Shown piece after piece: positions 1 to 9,127 of a stretch of DNA of 64,000 nt; position 1 is the first letter of the stretch; the number at the start of each line of letters is the position of its first letter. Origin of the DNA: Psychromonas sp. Urea-02u-13 (lineage in GTDB: Bacteria; Pseudomonadota; Gammaproteobacteria; Enterobacterales; Psychromonadaceae); NCBI RefSeq assembly GCF_002835995.1, contig NZ_PJBZ01000042.1, positions 1-64,000 of the forward strand. The letters run 5' to 3'. The notes under the pieces were generated by a model, which worked only from the letters and a program-made list of their open reading frames with translations, ran no database searches and was not told the DNA's origin. The position numbers were made by a program, and so were the translations under genes.

Positions 1-113
1 GGTTTAAACAGGATGAGACAAAGTCGGCAAGTATCAAAGCTAAAAAGAAGATGGCAGCACTAGATGATGACTATCGTTCAACCCTTATAGAATCAGGGAT
101 TAAAATGCGCTAG
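1..113 (+). CDS. 3' end of an unidentified gene
   Basis: A frame open from base 3 runs to a TAG at 111-113. It encodes about 36 residues of a Lys-rich C-terminus ending in an acidic-basic stretch (ALDDDYRSTLIESGIKMR). The gene enters from outside the window and converges on the lipoprotein gene at 140-607. I do not recognise the family from this tail. It could be a chance open frame, but the composition looks coding. Confidence 0.45.
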   Translation, partial: FKQDETKSASIKAKKKMAALDDDYRSTLIESGIKMR

Positions 114-139
114 CCGTGATTTAACTTGCTATAGGCAAC

Positions 140-607
140 TTACTGGTAGGTAACATCCTGATATTTAAGCCAGCCAGAGCGCTGTGGTTGTTCAGGCTGT
201 AGGTGGGTTGATAGAACCATTCCACCTTTACTATTCCAGCTGTAAGTACCGCTAAAGGTCAGCATTTCCCCCACCAGCAGATTAGGTAGTGGTATTGATT
301 TTTCGATATTGTGTTTAATTAATAATTTTCTGCCTGAGCTCAAACGAATCAAAATCATTTGCGCTACATAGGGAGATTGTTGATCTGCAAACAGTTTCGC
401 AATACGTCCAATGCTACTAACCTTTGAACCACCACGTTGTTGCTTATATAAAAACTCAATATGATCCGCGCCCGCTAATAAAGAATCAGATTCACTATCA
501 CCATCGCTATAAAGATTATTTAACTGTGCATTATTATCATTAAAACAGCCCGATAAAAGCAACAAAAGCGGTAATAAACAAAACAGTTTCTTCGTTGCGT
601 TGTTCAT
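140..607 (-). CDS. DUF3465-type lipoprotein next to gspN
   Basis: The 155-residue product starts with a short basic stretch, a Leu-rich segment and a lipobox (LLSGC, Cys about residue 21), so it should be a lipoprotein. The C-terminal half (about residues 70-155) resembles DUF3465: a HNIEK-type segment, an FSGxYxWNxKGG motif and a C-terminal GWLKYQDVTYQ. The usual His of the GGxxHxTH motif is Leu here. It lies 4 bp after the gspN stop, in the same direction, and may be the last gene of the secretion operon. The function of DUF3465 is not known to me. A role as a secretin accessory lipoprotein would be inference from position only. Confidence 0.7.
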   Translation of the reverse strand: MNNATKKLFCLLPLLLLLSGCFNDNNAQLNNLYSDGDSESDSLLAGADHIEFLYKQQRGGSKVSSIGRIAKLFADQQSPYVAQMILIRLSSGRKLLIKHNIEKSIPLPNLLVGEMLTFSGTYSWNSKGGMVLSTHLQPEQPQRSGWLKYQDVTYQ

Positions 608-611
608 TACG

Positions 612-1364
612 TTATAACCGCCCTTTAAAGTTCAATACAGTTTCACCGGCTGCCGTTTTTGGACCGAGCCATGACAACGCCTGCAAGATAGAAGGGTCTA
701 ATTTTTCACGACCAATAATATTACCTTCAAGCTGATAGCTACCTCCCTCTTTTAAGGAGATATTTGCGTTTGTTGTTATTTGCTCAGAATGCTGTTTAAG
801 CGAAGCCACGAAGCCACCTTCAACACAACTTAAGTCCATGCTCGGTGTCGCTAAATCAATATTACCCATTGGTGTGCCAATCTTGCCATCATGCCACACT
901 AAATAACCGTCTAGCTCTTCGCAGTAAGGCGCGCCTTGTGATCCATTTTCAATCACTAAGGTGAATTTCCCCGATAAATCGACCGGCACAGGCAAGGTTA
1001 AATAAGGTAATAATGCGCTTGCTTGCATATCAACATTCACATCCGAAAGTGTCATACCAGACAAACTATAAGCGACAATACCTGCGCCACTCATGACTTT
1101 ACGCCCATTGCTGAATTTAACATCCGCTTGAAGTTTAAGGGTAAACAGCGCTAGCCAATTCATTTTCCAAGTGACTTTTTGTAATTGAAATTGGTTACGA
1201 TAATCGACCTGAGATAACTTACCATTCCAAAGCGTACCGGAAATATGGCCGATTTGAACACCGGCATTATCTGGGATAAAACGTGTGATCATACTAGCCG
1301 GAGCCGTTAACACTAACGAAAACAGGTATATGGCAATAAATGCCAAACTAATTTTTACTTTCAT
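612..1364 (-). CDS. gspN: Type II secretion protein GspN
   Basis: This 250-residue protein is a bitopic inner-membrane component of the type II secretion system. It has one N-terminal hydrophobic segment (about residues 5-22) and a periplasmic body with the LxxLTxPAxxITRFIP and GxLWNG features of GspN. It is close to the usual length (about 250). It is the last recognised gsp gene of the operon, 28 bp after gspM. GspN is present in only some systems and its exact task is unclear; it is often dispensable. Confidence 0.9.
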   Translation of the reverse strand: MKVKISLAFIAIYLFSLVLTAPASMITRFIPDNAGVQIGHISGTLWNGKLSQVDYRNQFQLQKVTWKMNWLALFTLKLQADVKFSNGRKVMSGAGIVAYSLSGMTLSDVNVDMQASALLPYLTLPVPVDLSGKFTLVIENGSQGAPYCEELDGYLVWHDGKIGTPMGNIDLATPSMDLSCVEGGFVASLKQHSEQITTNANISLKEGGSYQLEGNIIGREKLDPSILQALSWLGPKTAAGETVLNFKGRL

Positions 1365-1392
1365 AAGACTTCTCTAATCTGTGTCTAAGTGA

Positions 1393-1866
1393 TTAATGAC
1401 TGAGTAATAGACGGTTAACTTTGATGTAACCTTTTTGATTGGTTTTTGCTAAGTCTGCATTCAATACGGACACACCATACTGATTACTCAGGGTGGTTAG
1501 CCATTTAAGAAAAGACTCAAACTCTACATTGGTTATCCACACTTCAATTTTATCGTTTTTATTCACAATACGAGAAAAGGTAATGCCACTCTTGCGTGCG
1601 CTGCTATTTAAAATCTGCGTTAAATTTCCACGTCTTGCTTGTGGTTTTCCCGCGCCAGCCTGTAATAAAAGAGTCGCTTTTTCTTGTGTCCAACTCAGTG
1701 TGGTTTCAGCACGTGTTAATTGTTTTTTACTTTCAGCAAGCTGATCCGTTAATGGCGTCCAAATACCCCAATATAACGTTGCAATGCCAATCACCACGGC
1801 GCTTGCTATCGCTAGTTGTTGCTCTCTTTGAGTAATACTTTCCCACCACTCTTTAAACTGTTCCAT
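1393..1866 (-). CDS. gspM: Type II secretion protein GspM
   Basis: This 157-residue inner-membrane protein has a cytoplasmic N-terminus (EQFKEWWESITQREQQ), one membrane helix (about residues 18-37) and a periplasmic ferredoxin-like part. The N-terminal pattern of W, S and REQ is typical of GspM. GspM binds GspL and anchors the assembly platform that couples the GspE ATPase to pseudopilus growth. The gene starts 2 bp after gspL, which suggests translational coupling. Confidence 0.92.
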   Translation of the reverse strand: MEQFKEWWESITQREQQLAIASAVVIGIATLYWGIWTPLTDQLAESKKQLTRAETTLSWTQEKATLLLQAGAGKPQARRGNLTQILNSSARKSGITFSRIVNKNDKIEVWITNVEFESFLKWLTTLSNQYGVSVLNADLAKTNQKGYIKVNRLLLSH

Positions 1867-1868
1867 GG

Positions 1869-3074
1869 TTATTTCTTCCTTATTGTTAATAAACCACTTA
1901 CTTGGTTTTTACTGCTGTTAAGCGCGCCCTGCTTTAGGGAATATTGCTGTGGCAATGAAGTGGAGAATTTTTCGAAAGCCTGGAAATTACTCGCGATACC
2001 TAAAATACGCATCTCTTGTTTCTTCTCATCGTACTTGAGGCTGCTCGGTGTTAGCGCCTTATTACTTTTAAAAGTCGGCGCTAATTCACCTAACATCACT
2101 AAGAAGCCAGATGCACCATTGCTATTGTTCATATCAGAAAGCATGGTTTTCAATTTTTTCTTAACGCGGGTATAACGTAGTTTTTTCTGACTTGGAAAAG
2201 CGAGTTTATAAACACTCTCAACTTGGCCCTTAACTAAGATGACCTCAGCTTCCATTTTTCGATTTTCCATGTACAAATTGACACAGCTAATCACAAAGAA
2301 CAAAGCAGCCAAAATAGCAGGTAAACGCCATTTAACGATATTTTGATTGGTCTCTTTTTTTACTTTAAATTCGCCACTTAACAGGTTTACTTTGCAACTG
2401 AGTGCGCCAACCGATAACAATTCCATTGGTAATGTAGGCAGATCATTAACCCAATCACCACGACGCTCTTCTAAAAGAGGGCTGTAACTTTCGATTGTTT
2501 GCTGGCTATCTTGCTCAATTTTGCAGGAAAGAAAGACATCAAACATTGACAGCTCACTGCTCCAGGCAAGCTCTTTGCTTTCACGTACTATCCAGTGGTT
2601 ATCAAGTTGCACCGCTTGCCAGTTTCTATCCGCTGGCGTTGGCAGTGCTAATCCTTCGGGAATAAATTGCTTACAACTAATTTGTGCGTCAGCGAGCCAA
2701 CCTAACCAGTTATACATACGCTGTTTATCACACACGGCAACATGCACAAGATCAGTGCGTTTTGCGATCACGGAAAAATGTAATTTTTCAACATCACCCG
2801 CCAGCTCTTCCTCAATTAAATAAGGCAGTGCTTTTTGCATCTGACGATTAAAAGTGCCATTAATGGGCACTTCTTTAATGCAAACATCGACACCTGGTAA
2901 TAAACAGATGACATGACGTGATGCGGCTTTTTCAGTTAATGTTTTTAACTGTTCGGCATTATCAATATCACCAGAAGCGATGATCTCTTTCTCGCCCTCT
3001 GACCAGATAAGCCAATGCTGTTTTTGCGAAGCTTCACTTGCTAGGCGGATTATTAATCGTTCACTCACCCACAC
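1869..3074 (-). CDS. gspL: Type II secretion protein GspL
   Basis: This 401-residue protein has an actin-like cytoplasmic domain (about residues 1-245), one membrane helix (about 250-270) and a periplasmic domain. GspL recruits the ATPase GspE to the inner membrane and partners GspM. Length and layout match the family. It lies between gspK (7 bp upstream) and gspM. The sequence is diverged, as is common for GspL, and the call rests on layout plus the fixed gene order K-L-M. Confidence 0.92.
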   Translation of the reverse strand: MWVSERLIIRLASEASQKQHWLIWSEGEKEIIASGDIDNAEQLKTLTEKAASRHVICLLPGVDVCIKEVPINGTFNRQMQKALPYLIEEELAGDVEKLHFSVIAKRTDLVHVAVCDKQRMYNWLGWLADAQISCKQFIPEGLALPTPADRNWQAVQLDNHWIVRESKELAWSSELSMFDVFLSCKIEQDSQQTIESYSPLLEERRGDWVNDLPTLPMELLSVGALSCKVNLLSGEFKVKKETNQNIVKWRLPAILAALFFVISCVNLYMENRKMEAEVILVKGQVESVYKLAFPSQKKLRYTRVKKKLKTMLSDMNNSNGASGFLVMLGELAPTFKSNKALTPSSLKYDEKKQEMRILGIASNFQAFEKFSTSLPQQYSLKQGALNSSKNQVSGLLTIRKK

Positions 3075-3081
3075 TCTCCAT

Positions 3082-4065
3082 CTATTTAAGCCCGCCCGAT
3101 TGGTATCGGATCACTTTGGCTTTTTTTTCATCCATTTGAAATAGTAGCTGCACCGCAATAATACGATCTTCAAACTCGGCTTTGCCATTAAGTTGAAAAT
3201 ACTCGCTACTGACACTTAACTGTGCTTTTATTTCTGCTGAGGGTTTCGACTCACTAAAAATACTTAATGCTAAAAAATCATCGACGTTGTTCCAACCACT
3301 AACCGGTCGGTCCTCTAATACTTTAGTAAAATCACTTAACGCAAGGTTAAAATCACGTTCAAAAAGTGCATACAACACAGCGGCTTGTTCTACTTTTACT
3401 GTGTTGATATTAATTTTTTGGTCAACCGTTGGAATAGCACATAAATAAGGGGCAATACGGTCATAAACCTTCTGACCAACACCTTGTACTGCACGTAATT
3501 CGCTCACATCAACCATCAAGTTGTTTCCTGCTAAATGAGGAACTGAACGTGCTTGATAAATACTGTCTTCAGCGCCTTGTGCAGCATTACTTTGATCGTC
3601 TTTATCAACCCAATCACGTGCTGACTCAGCAATCATTTCAGCCGCGTAATCATTGATGCCAATGCCTTCTAGCAGGGCTTGAAACTGAGTCACCGGTGTT
3701 GCACGTATCGTGCCTTTGTCTTTAACCCCTAAGGCATTAAGATTAAAGCAACTGCGTAAATCTTTAAATTCACCTGTAATACTGCCATTCTCAAGGGGAA
3801 AAACCATCTCTGGCAATGCCCAGTTTTGATCTAAGCTGACGACATCACTATCGGCAAAGTCTTGGTTTAAGACCATTCGCCCGAAATCTCCGGCGGCTTG
3901 GCCATACCAGTACACACTTTGTGAGAAAATAAGCCCTTCTGTACGCTTTAAACTAAGTGTTAACCGTCCGGTCATGGTTGAGGCGATAGTCACCATAATC
4001 GCTAAAATCATTAATACAGTGATTAACGCAATGCCACGCTGTTTTTGAGGAGAATTAAGCATCAT
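3082..4065 (-). CDS. gspK: Type II secretion minor pseudopilin GspK
   Basis: This 327-residue minor pseudopilin has a prepilin cleavage site (KQRG/IALITVLMILAIM). It lacks Glu at position 5, as expected for GspK, which caps the pseudopilus tip with GspI and GspJ. The large body (helix-hairpin-helix-like region around residues 190-230) matches the GspK alpha-domain. The start overlaps the gspJ stop as ATGA. There are two consecutive Met codons; either could be used. Confidence 0.95.
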   Translation of the reverse strand: MMLNSPQKQRGIALITVLMILAIMVTIASTMTGRLTLSLKRTEGLIFSQSVYWYGQAAGDFGRMVLNQDFADSDVVSLDQNWALPEMVFPLENGSITGEFKDLRSCFNLNALGVKDKGTIRATPVTQFQALLEGIGINDYAAEMIAESARDWVDKDDQSNAAQGAEDSIYQARSVPHLAGNNLMVDVSELRAVQGVGQKVYDRIAPYLCAIPTVDQKININTVKVEQAAVLYALFERDFNLALSDFTKVLEDRPVSGWNNVDDFLALSIFSESKPSAEIKAQLSVSSEYFQLNGKAEFEDRIIAVQLLFQMDEKKAKVIRYQSGGLK

Positions 4066-4694
4066 TTACTTAATACCTCACTTTCAGAAACCAAAAATTG
4101 TCGGTTAATCTCACCAAACTGTTTACTGGTAAAGGTGGTCTCAATACCTGAAGGTAATTTGCTTTTTTCAGTCCAAGTGGTTTTCCAACCATCAGACCAA
4201 AAACGAAAACTTAATTTTTCTATATTTTCTAATAAAACCTGCGTCTCAGGCACTTGCCCTGCAACAATGTCAGGGTACAAAAAGTATAATCGTTGCAGTT
4301 GCCCATCAAACAAACGGTAACGCACACGTAATAAGTTAGAGCGAGGCAACAAACCAAGCGGATTAGCCCAACCTAAACGGGTAAACTCAATACCTTCATC
4401 TTCTGATTCGAACAATGATTTTCCGACACTTAAAACGCGAATTTGGTCACTGTCGCCACTTTCATCTCTTGATGCACGGGCAATTATTTGCGTAAAATCT
4501 TGTTCAATGATGAGCATCGCACGTTGAATTTTTAATAATTCATCACTGTGTCGTTTACTGATTTCGCCACTGCGAATCACGCCTTGTAATACCTGATAAG
4601 AAACCATGCTCATCACGGCAAAAATAGAAATGGCGATCAATACTTCTAAGAGGGTGAAACCTTGCGTTGCACGGTAGGCATTACGGTTTTGCAA
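4062..4694 (-). CDS. gspJ: Type II secretion minor pseudopilin GspJ
   Basis: This 210-residue protein has a prepilin leader and cleavage motif (TQG/FTLLEVLIAISIF) with Glu5. The body fits GspJ, including the FRFWSDGW segment. GspJ joins GspI and GspK in the tip complex that nucleates the pseudopilus. The gene overlaps gspI by 14 bp and gspK by 4 bp, so the minor pseudopilins are probably translationally coupled. Confidence 0.95.
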   Translation of the reverse strand: MQNRNAYRATQGFTLLEVLIAISIFAVMSMVSYQVLQGVIRSGEISKRHSDELLKIQRAMLIIEQDFTQIIARASRDESGDSDQIRVLSVGKSLFESEDEGIEFTRLGWANPLGLLPRSNLLRVRYRLFDGQLQRLYFLYPDIVAGQVPETQVLLENIEKLSFRFWSDGWKTTWTEKSKLPSGIETTFTSKQFGEINRQFLVSESEVLSK

Positions 4695-5061
4695 TGTAAG
4701 TCCTCATATAAGCAAGTGCACGACCACGTTCAACATCACTCACTTCAATATCTAATGCTTTAAAATTATTATCGCCCGTTTCTACGCTTTTATAACGCAG
4801 ATACCAAGTCACACCCGCTAAGTCGGCGGTATCGTATCGCCAGCTTGCTGCCGGCCATACTTTCTTCAATTTCAATTCCGTTAAGCTATTACTCGCTACC
4901 CACAAAGCAAAGGTTTTATTTTGTAGATGCGCCTGGCCATTTAATGCGCCTGATGCCGCGTTCATTACCGCTACACCGGATGTTGCCATGATAACAAGCG
5001 CCAGCATCACTTCGAGTAATGTCATGCCTTGCTGTTTTTTGAGTGTTGTCAGAAAATTCAT
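4681..5061 (-). CDS. gspI: Type II secretion minor pseudopilin GspI
   Basis: This 126-residue minor pseudopilin has the cleavage motif KQQG/MTLLEVMLALVIM. The small body carries the WVASNSLTELKL and PAASWRYDT pattern of GspI. It forms the tip complex with GspJ and GspK. It overlaps gspH by 4 bp (ATGA). Confidence 0.95.
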   Translation of the reverse strand: MNFLTTLKKQQGMTLLEVMLALVIMATSGVAVMNAASGALNGQAHLQNKTFALWVASNSLTELKLKKVWPAASWRYDTADLAGVTWYLRYKSVETGDNNFKALDIEVSDVERGRALAYMRTYIAKP

Positions 5062-5663
5062 TCATCACCTGACTTAGTGCGCTTAATAGCGCCACTCATA
5101 CTCACTTCTAATAAACTACTGCGTTTATCCGCGCTGGTGCCTGTTTCTGAAAACAACACACGGAAAGGTGTCACTTCACCACTAGACATAATATAAACCT
5201 GCGGTGAATAACTTTTAACTTCGTCTTCATCGCTATCTATCTGCACTAAATAATCTTCATCGAGGAACACATCCTCATCTTCTGCTTCAATCTCATCCCA
5301 CACAGACCCAAGTAAAGTATGCTCAAAGGTCATTGATTCAGGAATTTCGATTAATTTTCCAATTTGCTCAGATTCTAACGCTAACCATTTTTTACTTTCG
5401 TAATCATAAAAAGCAAAACGGTAAGTATTATCTTTAAAGACCAGCGCTAACTCTTTACCAGAGATTAACGCCTCGTCTTCTGCAAACTGCAATAACGTAC
5501 TAAAACGCTGTGATTGCCAATCCACATTGTCATTTTCGTTAGCGTGCTGTGGCATTGCCATCATCACACCCACAGAGGCCATACCGATAAGCACTAATAC
5601 CAGCATGATTTCCAGCAGGGTAAAACCTGCTTGGAAACGCGCCTTAGCGGAGTATTTAAACAC
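5058..5663 (-). CDS. gspH: Type II secretion minor pseudopilin GspH
   Basis: This 201-residue protein has the prepilin motif QAG/FTLLEIMLVLVLIG and a GspH-type beta-rich body (FAEDEALISGKELALVF, YIMSSGEVTPF). GspH is thought to join the tip complex to the GspG shaft. An acidic insert around residues 115-140 (several Glu and Asp in a row) makes the protein slightly longer than the usual 170-190 residues. It follows gspG by 11 bp. Confidence 0.95.
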   Translation of the reverse strand: MFKYSAKARFQAGFTLLEIMLVLVLIGMASVGVMMAMPQHANENDNVDWQSQRFSTLLQFAEDEALISGKELALVFKDNTYRFAFYDYESKKWLALESEQIGKLIEIPESMTFEHTLLGSVWDEIEAEDEDVFLDEDYLVQIDSDEDEVKSYSPQVYIMSSGEVTPFRVLFSETGTSADKRSSLLEVSMSGAIKRTKSGDE

Positions 5664-5674
5664 CGTCTAAATAC

Positions 5675-6115
5675 TTAGTCTTTCTTACCATCTAAATTCC
5701 AGTTACCGATATCATCATCAGTCCCTTCTTCACCATCTAGACCAACAGAGAACACATCAATTTTTCCGTGTTCGCCTGGGCTATTTAATACGTATTCATT
5801 ACCCCAAGGATCTTCAGGTAAACGTTTAATGTAACCGTCTTCTGGGTAATTACGTGGCTCTGGATCGCCACTTGGTTTGTTTTGTAATGCTTCTAAACCT
5901 TGTTCTGTTGTTGGGTAACGGCTGTTATCTAATTTATACATATCCAATGCGTTTTCTAATGCAACCACATCAGATACCACTTTTTGGCGATCCGCTTTGT
6001 CTTTATTACCCATCAAATTAGGCACGACCATCGATGCTAGTACCCCAAGGATAACGATAACAACCATGATTTCGAGTAGTGTAAAACCACTCTGTTTTTT
6101 ATTATTATTTTTCAC
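5675..6115 (-). CDS. gspG: Type II secretion major pseudopilin GspG
   Basis: This 146-residue major pseudopilin has the motif KQSG/FTLLEIMVVIVILGVLAS and the conserved GspG core (NALDMYKLDNSRYPTTEQGL, WGNEY). The C-terminal Asp cluster (GLDGEEGTDDDIGNW) is the calcium-binding loop of the family. GspG polymerises into the shaft of the pseudopilus that pushes substrates through the secretin. The gap to gspF contains a duplicated gspF fragment, see 6170-6345. Confidence 0.97.
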   Translation of the reverse strand: MKNNNKKQSGFTLLEIMVVIVILGVLASMVVPNLMGNKDKADRQKVVSDVVALENALDMYKLDNSRYPTTEQGLEALQNKPSGDPEPRNYPEDGYIKRLPEDPWGNEYVLNSPGEHGKIDVFSVGLDGEEGTDDDIGNWNLDGKKD

Positions 6116-6169
6116 GATATTTCCTTATTAAAATTAAATATAAACGTCACAATCTCAGTGTCATTTTAC

Positions 6170-6345
6170 CCTGAAATCATATTATTAAGCTGTAAAATGG
6201 GTTGCAAAATAGCGCCCACAATAAACATGCCATTGAAAAAACCAGCACAGGTTCAAAAATTCCCAGCGCGACAGTAACTTTTGCAGAGAATTACTTGTGC
6301 TGAGAACTGTTTGTCTTGATTATGCGCAGATCGTTCCAGTTATAT
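6170..6345 (-). repeat. Decayed partial duplication of the gspF 3' end
   Basis: This stretch closely repeats the gspF 3' end at about 6390-6550. Shared blocks include attattaagctgtaaaat, the block around gttcaaaaattcccagcgcg, and the block around gagaactgtttgtc. Small insertions and deletions break the frame, so it is not coding. It explains why the gspG-gspF gap is 263 bp while other gaps in the operon are short or negative. Confidence 0.85.
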
Positions 6346-6378
6346 CAGATAATTATCCCAGATAGTTATACCAGGTAG

Positions 6379-7593
6379 TTATCCTGATACCATATTATTA
6401 AGCTGTAAAATCGGCTGTAAAATAGCGGACACAATAAACAACACAACACCTGCCATCGAAACAACTAACGCAGGTTCAAAAATTCCCAGCGCGACAGTAA
6501 CTTGTGCTGAGAACTGTTTGTCCTGATTATCCGCAGATCGTTCCAACATATTACCTAATTCACCACTTCTTTCACCACTGGCAATCATATGTAACATCAT
6601 CGGTGGGAATAACTTAGTACTCTCGAGTGAGCGACCCAAGCTGGTACCTTCCCTAACGAGGTTGGTTGCCTCGCTGACTTTCAAGCGAATATGTTGATTA
6701 CTTAATACATTACCGGCAATACCCATCGCTTCTAACAAAGGCACGGCACTGCTGTTGAGAATGCTTAACGTACGTGCGAAACGTGCGGTATTAAGCTCAT
6801 TCGCCACACGCCCTAATACGGGTAATTTTAATAGGTAGCGATCAAACCTAAGCTGATTTTTTTCTTTCTTCAGCCACACTTTGAATGAGAAAATAAAACC
6901 AATCACTAGCATGACAAAATAAAGGCCATAACTACTCAGTGCATCACTTGCAGCAATTAAAATTTTAGTCGGTGTCGGTAAATCCGCGCCCATATGCTCA
7001 AACTGGCCAATCACTTGCGGTACTACAGAAGTCAAAAGAATAGCGACAACTGAGATAGCCACCAGCGTTAATACGATGGGATAGATCAGCGCTTGCATCA
7101 TCTTGCTTTTCATCTCTTGGCGTTGCTCTGCATAATCCGCCAAACGATCTAATACTTTATCAAGGTGTCCCGATTTTTCACCGGCTGCCACCATCGAACA
7201 AAATAGGTTATCAAAAATAAGGGGAAAACCGCGCATACTGTCAGAGAGTGTATGCCCTTCAATCACGCCACTGCGCACAGAGGAGATCATGGTTTTTATT
7301 TTAGGGTTATCACACTGTTCAGAAACCGCCTGTAAACATTCTTCAAGCGGAATAGAGGAAGCAACAAGGGTGGAAAGCTGTCGTGTCAACAGCGCTAATT
7401 CTGCGGTTTTTATTTTACTGCGTAATATGTTTGAACCCGCTTTAGTGGCTTTATTCGCCACCGGCTCAACTTCAACAGGAGTCAGCCCCATCGCGCGTAA
7501 TTGCTGGCGCAATAAACGAGCAGAATCAGACTCTAGGGTGCCTTTTTTTTGTTTGCCATTGTTATCAATGGCTTTATAAGCAAAAGTCGCCAC
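6379..7593 (-). CDS. gspF: Type II secretion inner-membrane platform GspF
   Basis: This 404-residue protein is a polytopic platform with two homologous T2SSF domains (about residues 70-190 and 270-395) and three to four membrane segments. The N-terminus AYKAIDxxGKxKKGTLE and the motifs MAAGEKSGxLD and IASGERSGELGNMLER are diagnostic. GspF connects the GspE ATPase to pseudopilin assembly. It starts 1 bp after gspE. Confidence 0.97.
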   Translation of the reverse strand: MATFAYKAIDNNGKQKKGTLESDSARLLRQQLRAMGLTPVEVEPVANKATKAGSNILRSKIKTAELALLTRQLSTLVASSIPLEECLQAVSEQCDNPKIKTMISSVRSGVIEGHTLSDSMRGFPLIFDNLFCSMVAAGEKSGHLDKVLDRLADYAEQRQEMKSKMMQALIYPIVLTLVAISVVAILLTSVVPQVIGQFEHMGADLPTPTKILIAASDALSSYGLYFVMLVIGFIFSFKVWLKKEKNQLRFDRYLLKLPVLGRVANELNTARFARTLSILNSSAVPLLEAMGIAGNVLSNQHIRLKVSEATNLVREGTSLGRSLESTKLFPPMMLHMIASGERSGELGNMLERSADNQDKQFSAQVTVALGIFEPALVVSMAGVVLFIVSAILQPILQLNNMVSG

Positions 7594-7594
7594 G

Positions 7595-9127
7595 CTAATC
7601 CTCTCTTGTTACACGCAGAATCTCTTCCAGTGTGGTTTGTCCATCTAAGACTTTAGCCAGGCCATCATCACGAATACTGGCAGAGGTTTGACGAATCACT
7701 TTCTCAACCGCTTGCTCACTTGCGCCATTTTGAATTAATTCACGCACTTCATCGGTCACCACTAATAATTCATGAATACCGGTACGCCCTTTATAGCCGC
7801 TGTTATTACATTTAGGACAACCAATGGCACGATATACCAGAGGATGTTCAGCTGCATTTAAGCCCAGTATTTGGTTTTCTTTTTCAGTCGATGGATGTGC
7901 TTCTTTACAATGCTTACATAAACGTCGTACTAAGCGCTGCGCAAGTACACCCAATAAGCTCGATGATAATAGGAAAGGTTCAACACCCATATCACGTAGA
8001 CGTGTCACAGCACCCACGGCGGTATTAGTATGCAAAGTTGATAATACTAAATGCCCGGTTAAACTGGCTTGTACTGCGATATGTGCGGTTTCTAAATCAC
8101 GTATTTCACCAATCATCACAACATCGGGATCTTGACGTAAGATGGCACGCAAACCACGTGCAAAGGTCATGTCTACTTTACTGTTAACCTGTGTTTGACC
8201 GATACCATCAATGGAATATTCTATTGGGTCTTCGACGGTTAAAATATTACGTTCTCTGGCATCAATCTCTAAAAGACCTGCATATAACGTGGTACTTTTA
8301 CCCGAACCAGTTGGCCCAGTCACTAATATAATACCGTGTGGCTTATGGATTAGGTCACGCAGTAAATGATGGTTTTGCGTAGTCATACCCAACGTGTCTA
8401 GATCGAGTTTAATGGCATTTTTATCTAACAAACGTAATACAACACGTTCGCCGTGGCTGGCTGGCATCGTTGACACACGTACATCAACCGCACGTCCACC
8501 GATACGCAATGAAATACGGCCATCTTGTGGAATACGTTTTTCTGCAATATCCAGTTTAGCCATGACTTTAATACGCGAAACAAGCAGTGTCGCTAATTTG
8601 CGTTGTGGTTTAAGAATTTCACGTAAAACACCATCAACACGGAAACGTATCACCAGCGAGTTTTCAAAGGTCTCTATGTGTATATCTGACGCTTCTTCTT
8701 TTATCGCTTCACCGAGCATGGCATTAATAAGCTTGATAATTGGCGCATCATCTTCTGCTTCCAATAAATCTTCATCACCGGGTAACTCTTCAGCCAGTGT
8801 AAAGAAATCTTCACTGCCGATATCTTCCATTAACTGCTGTGCTTCCGATGACGATGATTGATAAGCAATGCCAACTAATTGGTCAAAACGCTCATCATTT
8901 ACTTGTGTCAGTGTGAAGGTATGCCCTAAAACGCGGCGTACTTCGAGTAAAATATCAGCGCTAGGTTGCGCTTTAAAACACAGCTCGCTTTTGTCTCCAT
9001 CATAAAAAATCACTAATGCGTGTTTCTTTGAAAATGGAAACGGTAGCTGCCCACGAGGTGTCACGTCAGAGTGATCTTCTTGACTCTCAATGATGCCCTC
9101 TAATGATTCGCCATCCAACGTGCTCAT
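7595..9127 (-). CDS. gspE: Type II secretion ATPase GspE
   Basis: This 510-residue cytoplasmic secretion ATPase has an N1/N2 region, a Walker A (GPTGSGKST, about residue 270), an Asp box, a Walker B ([12 protein letters not shown]) and a His box (STLHTN). A zinc-binding tetracysteine insert (CKHC ... CPKC) lies near the C-terminus. It powers pseudopilus extension together with GspL and GspF. It overlaps gspD by 1 bp. Confidence 0.97.
   Translation of the reverse strand: MSTLDGESLEGIIESQEDHSDVTPRGQLPFPFSKKHALVIFYDGDKSELCFKAQPSADILLEVRRVLGHTFTLTQVNDERFDQLVGIAYQSSSSEAQQLMEDIGSEDFFTLAEELPGDEDLLEAEDDAPIIKLINAMLGEAIKEEASDIHIETFENSLVIRFRVDGVLREILKPQRKLATLLVSRIKVMAKLDIAEKRIPQDGRISLRIGGRAVDVRVSTMPASHGERVVLRLLDKNAIKLDLDTLGMTTQNHHLLRDLIHKPHGIILVTGPTGSGKSTTLYAGLLEIDARERNILTVEDPIEYSIDGIGQTQVNSKVDMTFARGLRAILRQDPDVVMIGEIRDLETAHIAVQASLTGHLVLSTLHTNTAVGAVTRLRDMGVEPFLLSSSLLGVLAQRLVRRLCKHCKEAHPSTEKENQILGLNAAEHPLVYRAIGCPKCNNSGYKGRTGIHELLVVTDEVRELIQNGASEQAVEKVIRQTSASIRDDGLAKVLDGQTTLEEILRVTRED

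Noticed and set aside
1816..2175. 119-codon frame on the plus strand opposite gspM/gspL
   Set aside because: It lies fully inside well-supported secretion genes on the other strand, has no ribosome site, and its hydrophobic make-up follows from the antisense of gspL.
8394..8861. 155-codon Ser/Arg-rich frame opposite gspE
   Set aside because: It is antisense to the conserved ATPase core; its composition is what the reverse of that gene gives.
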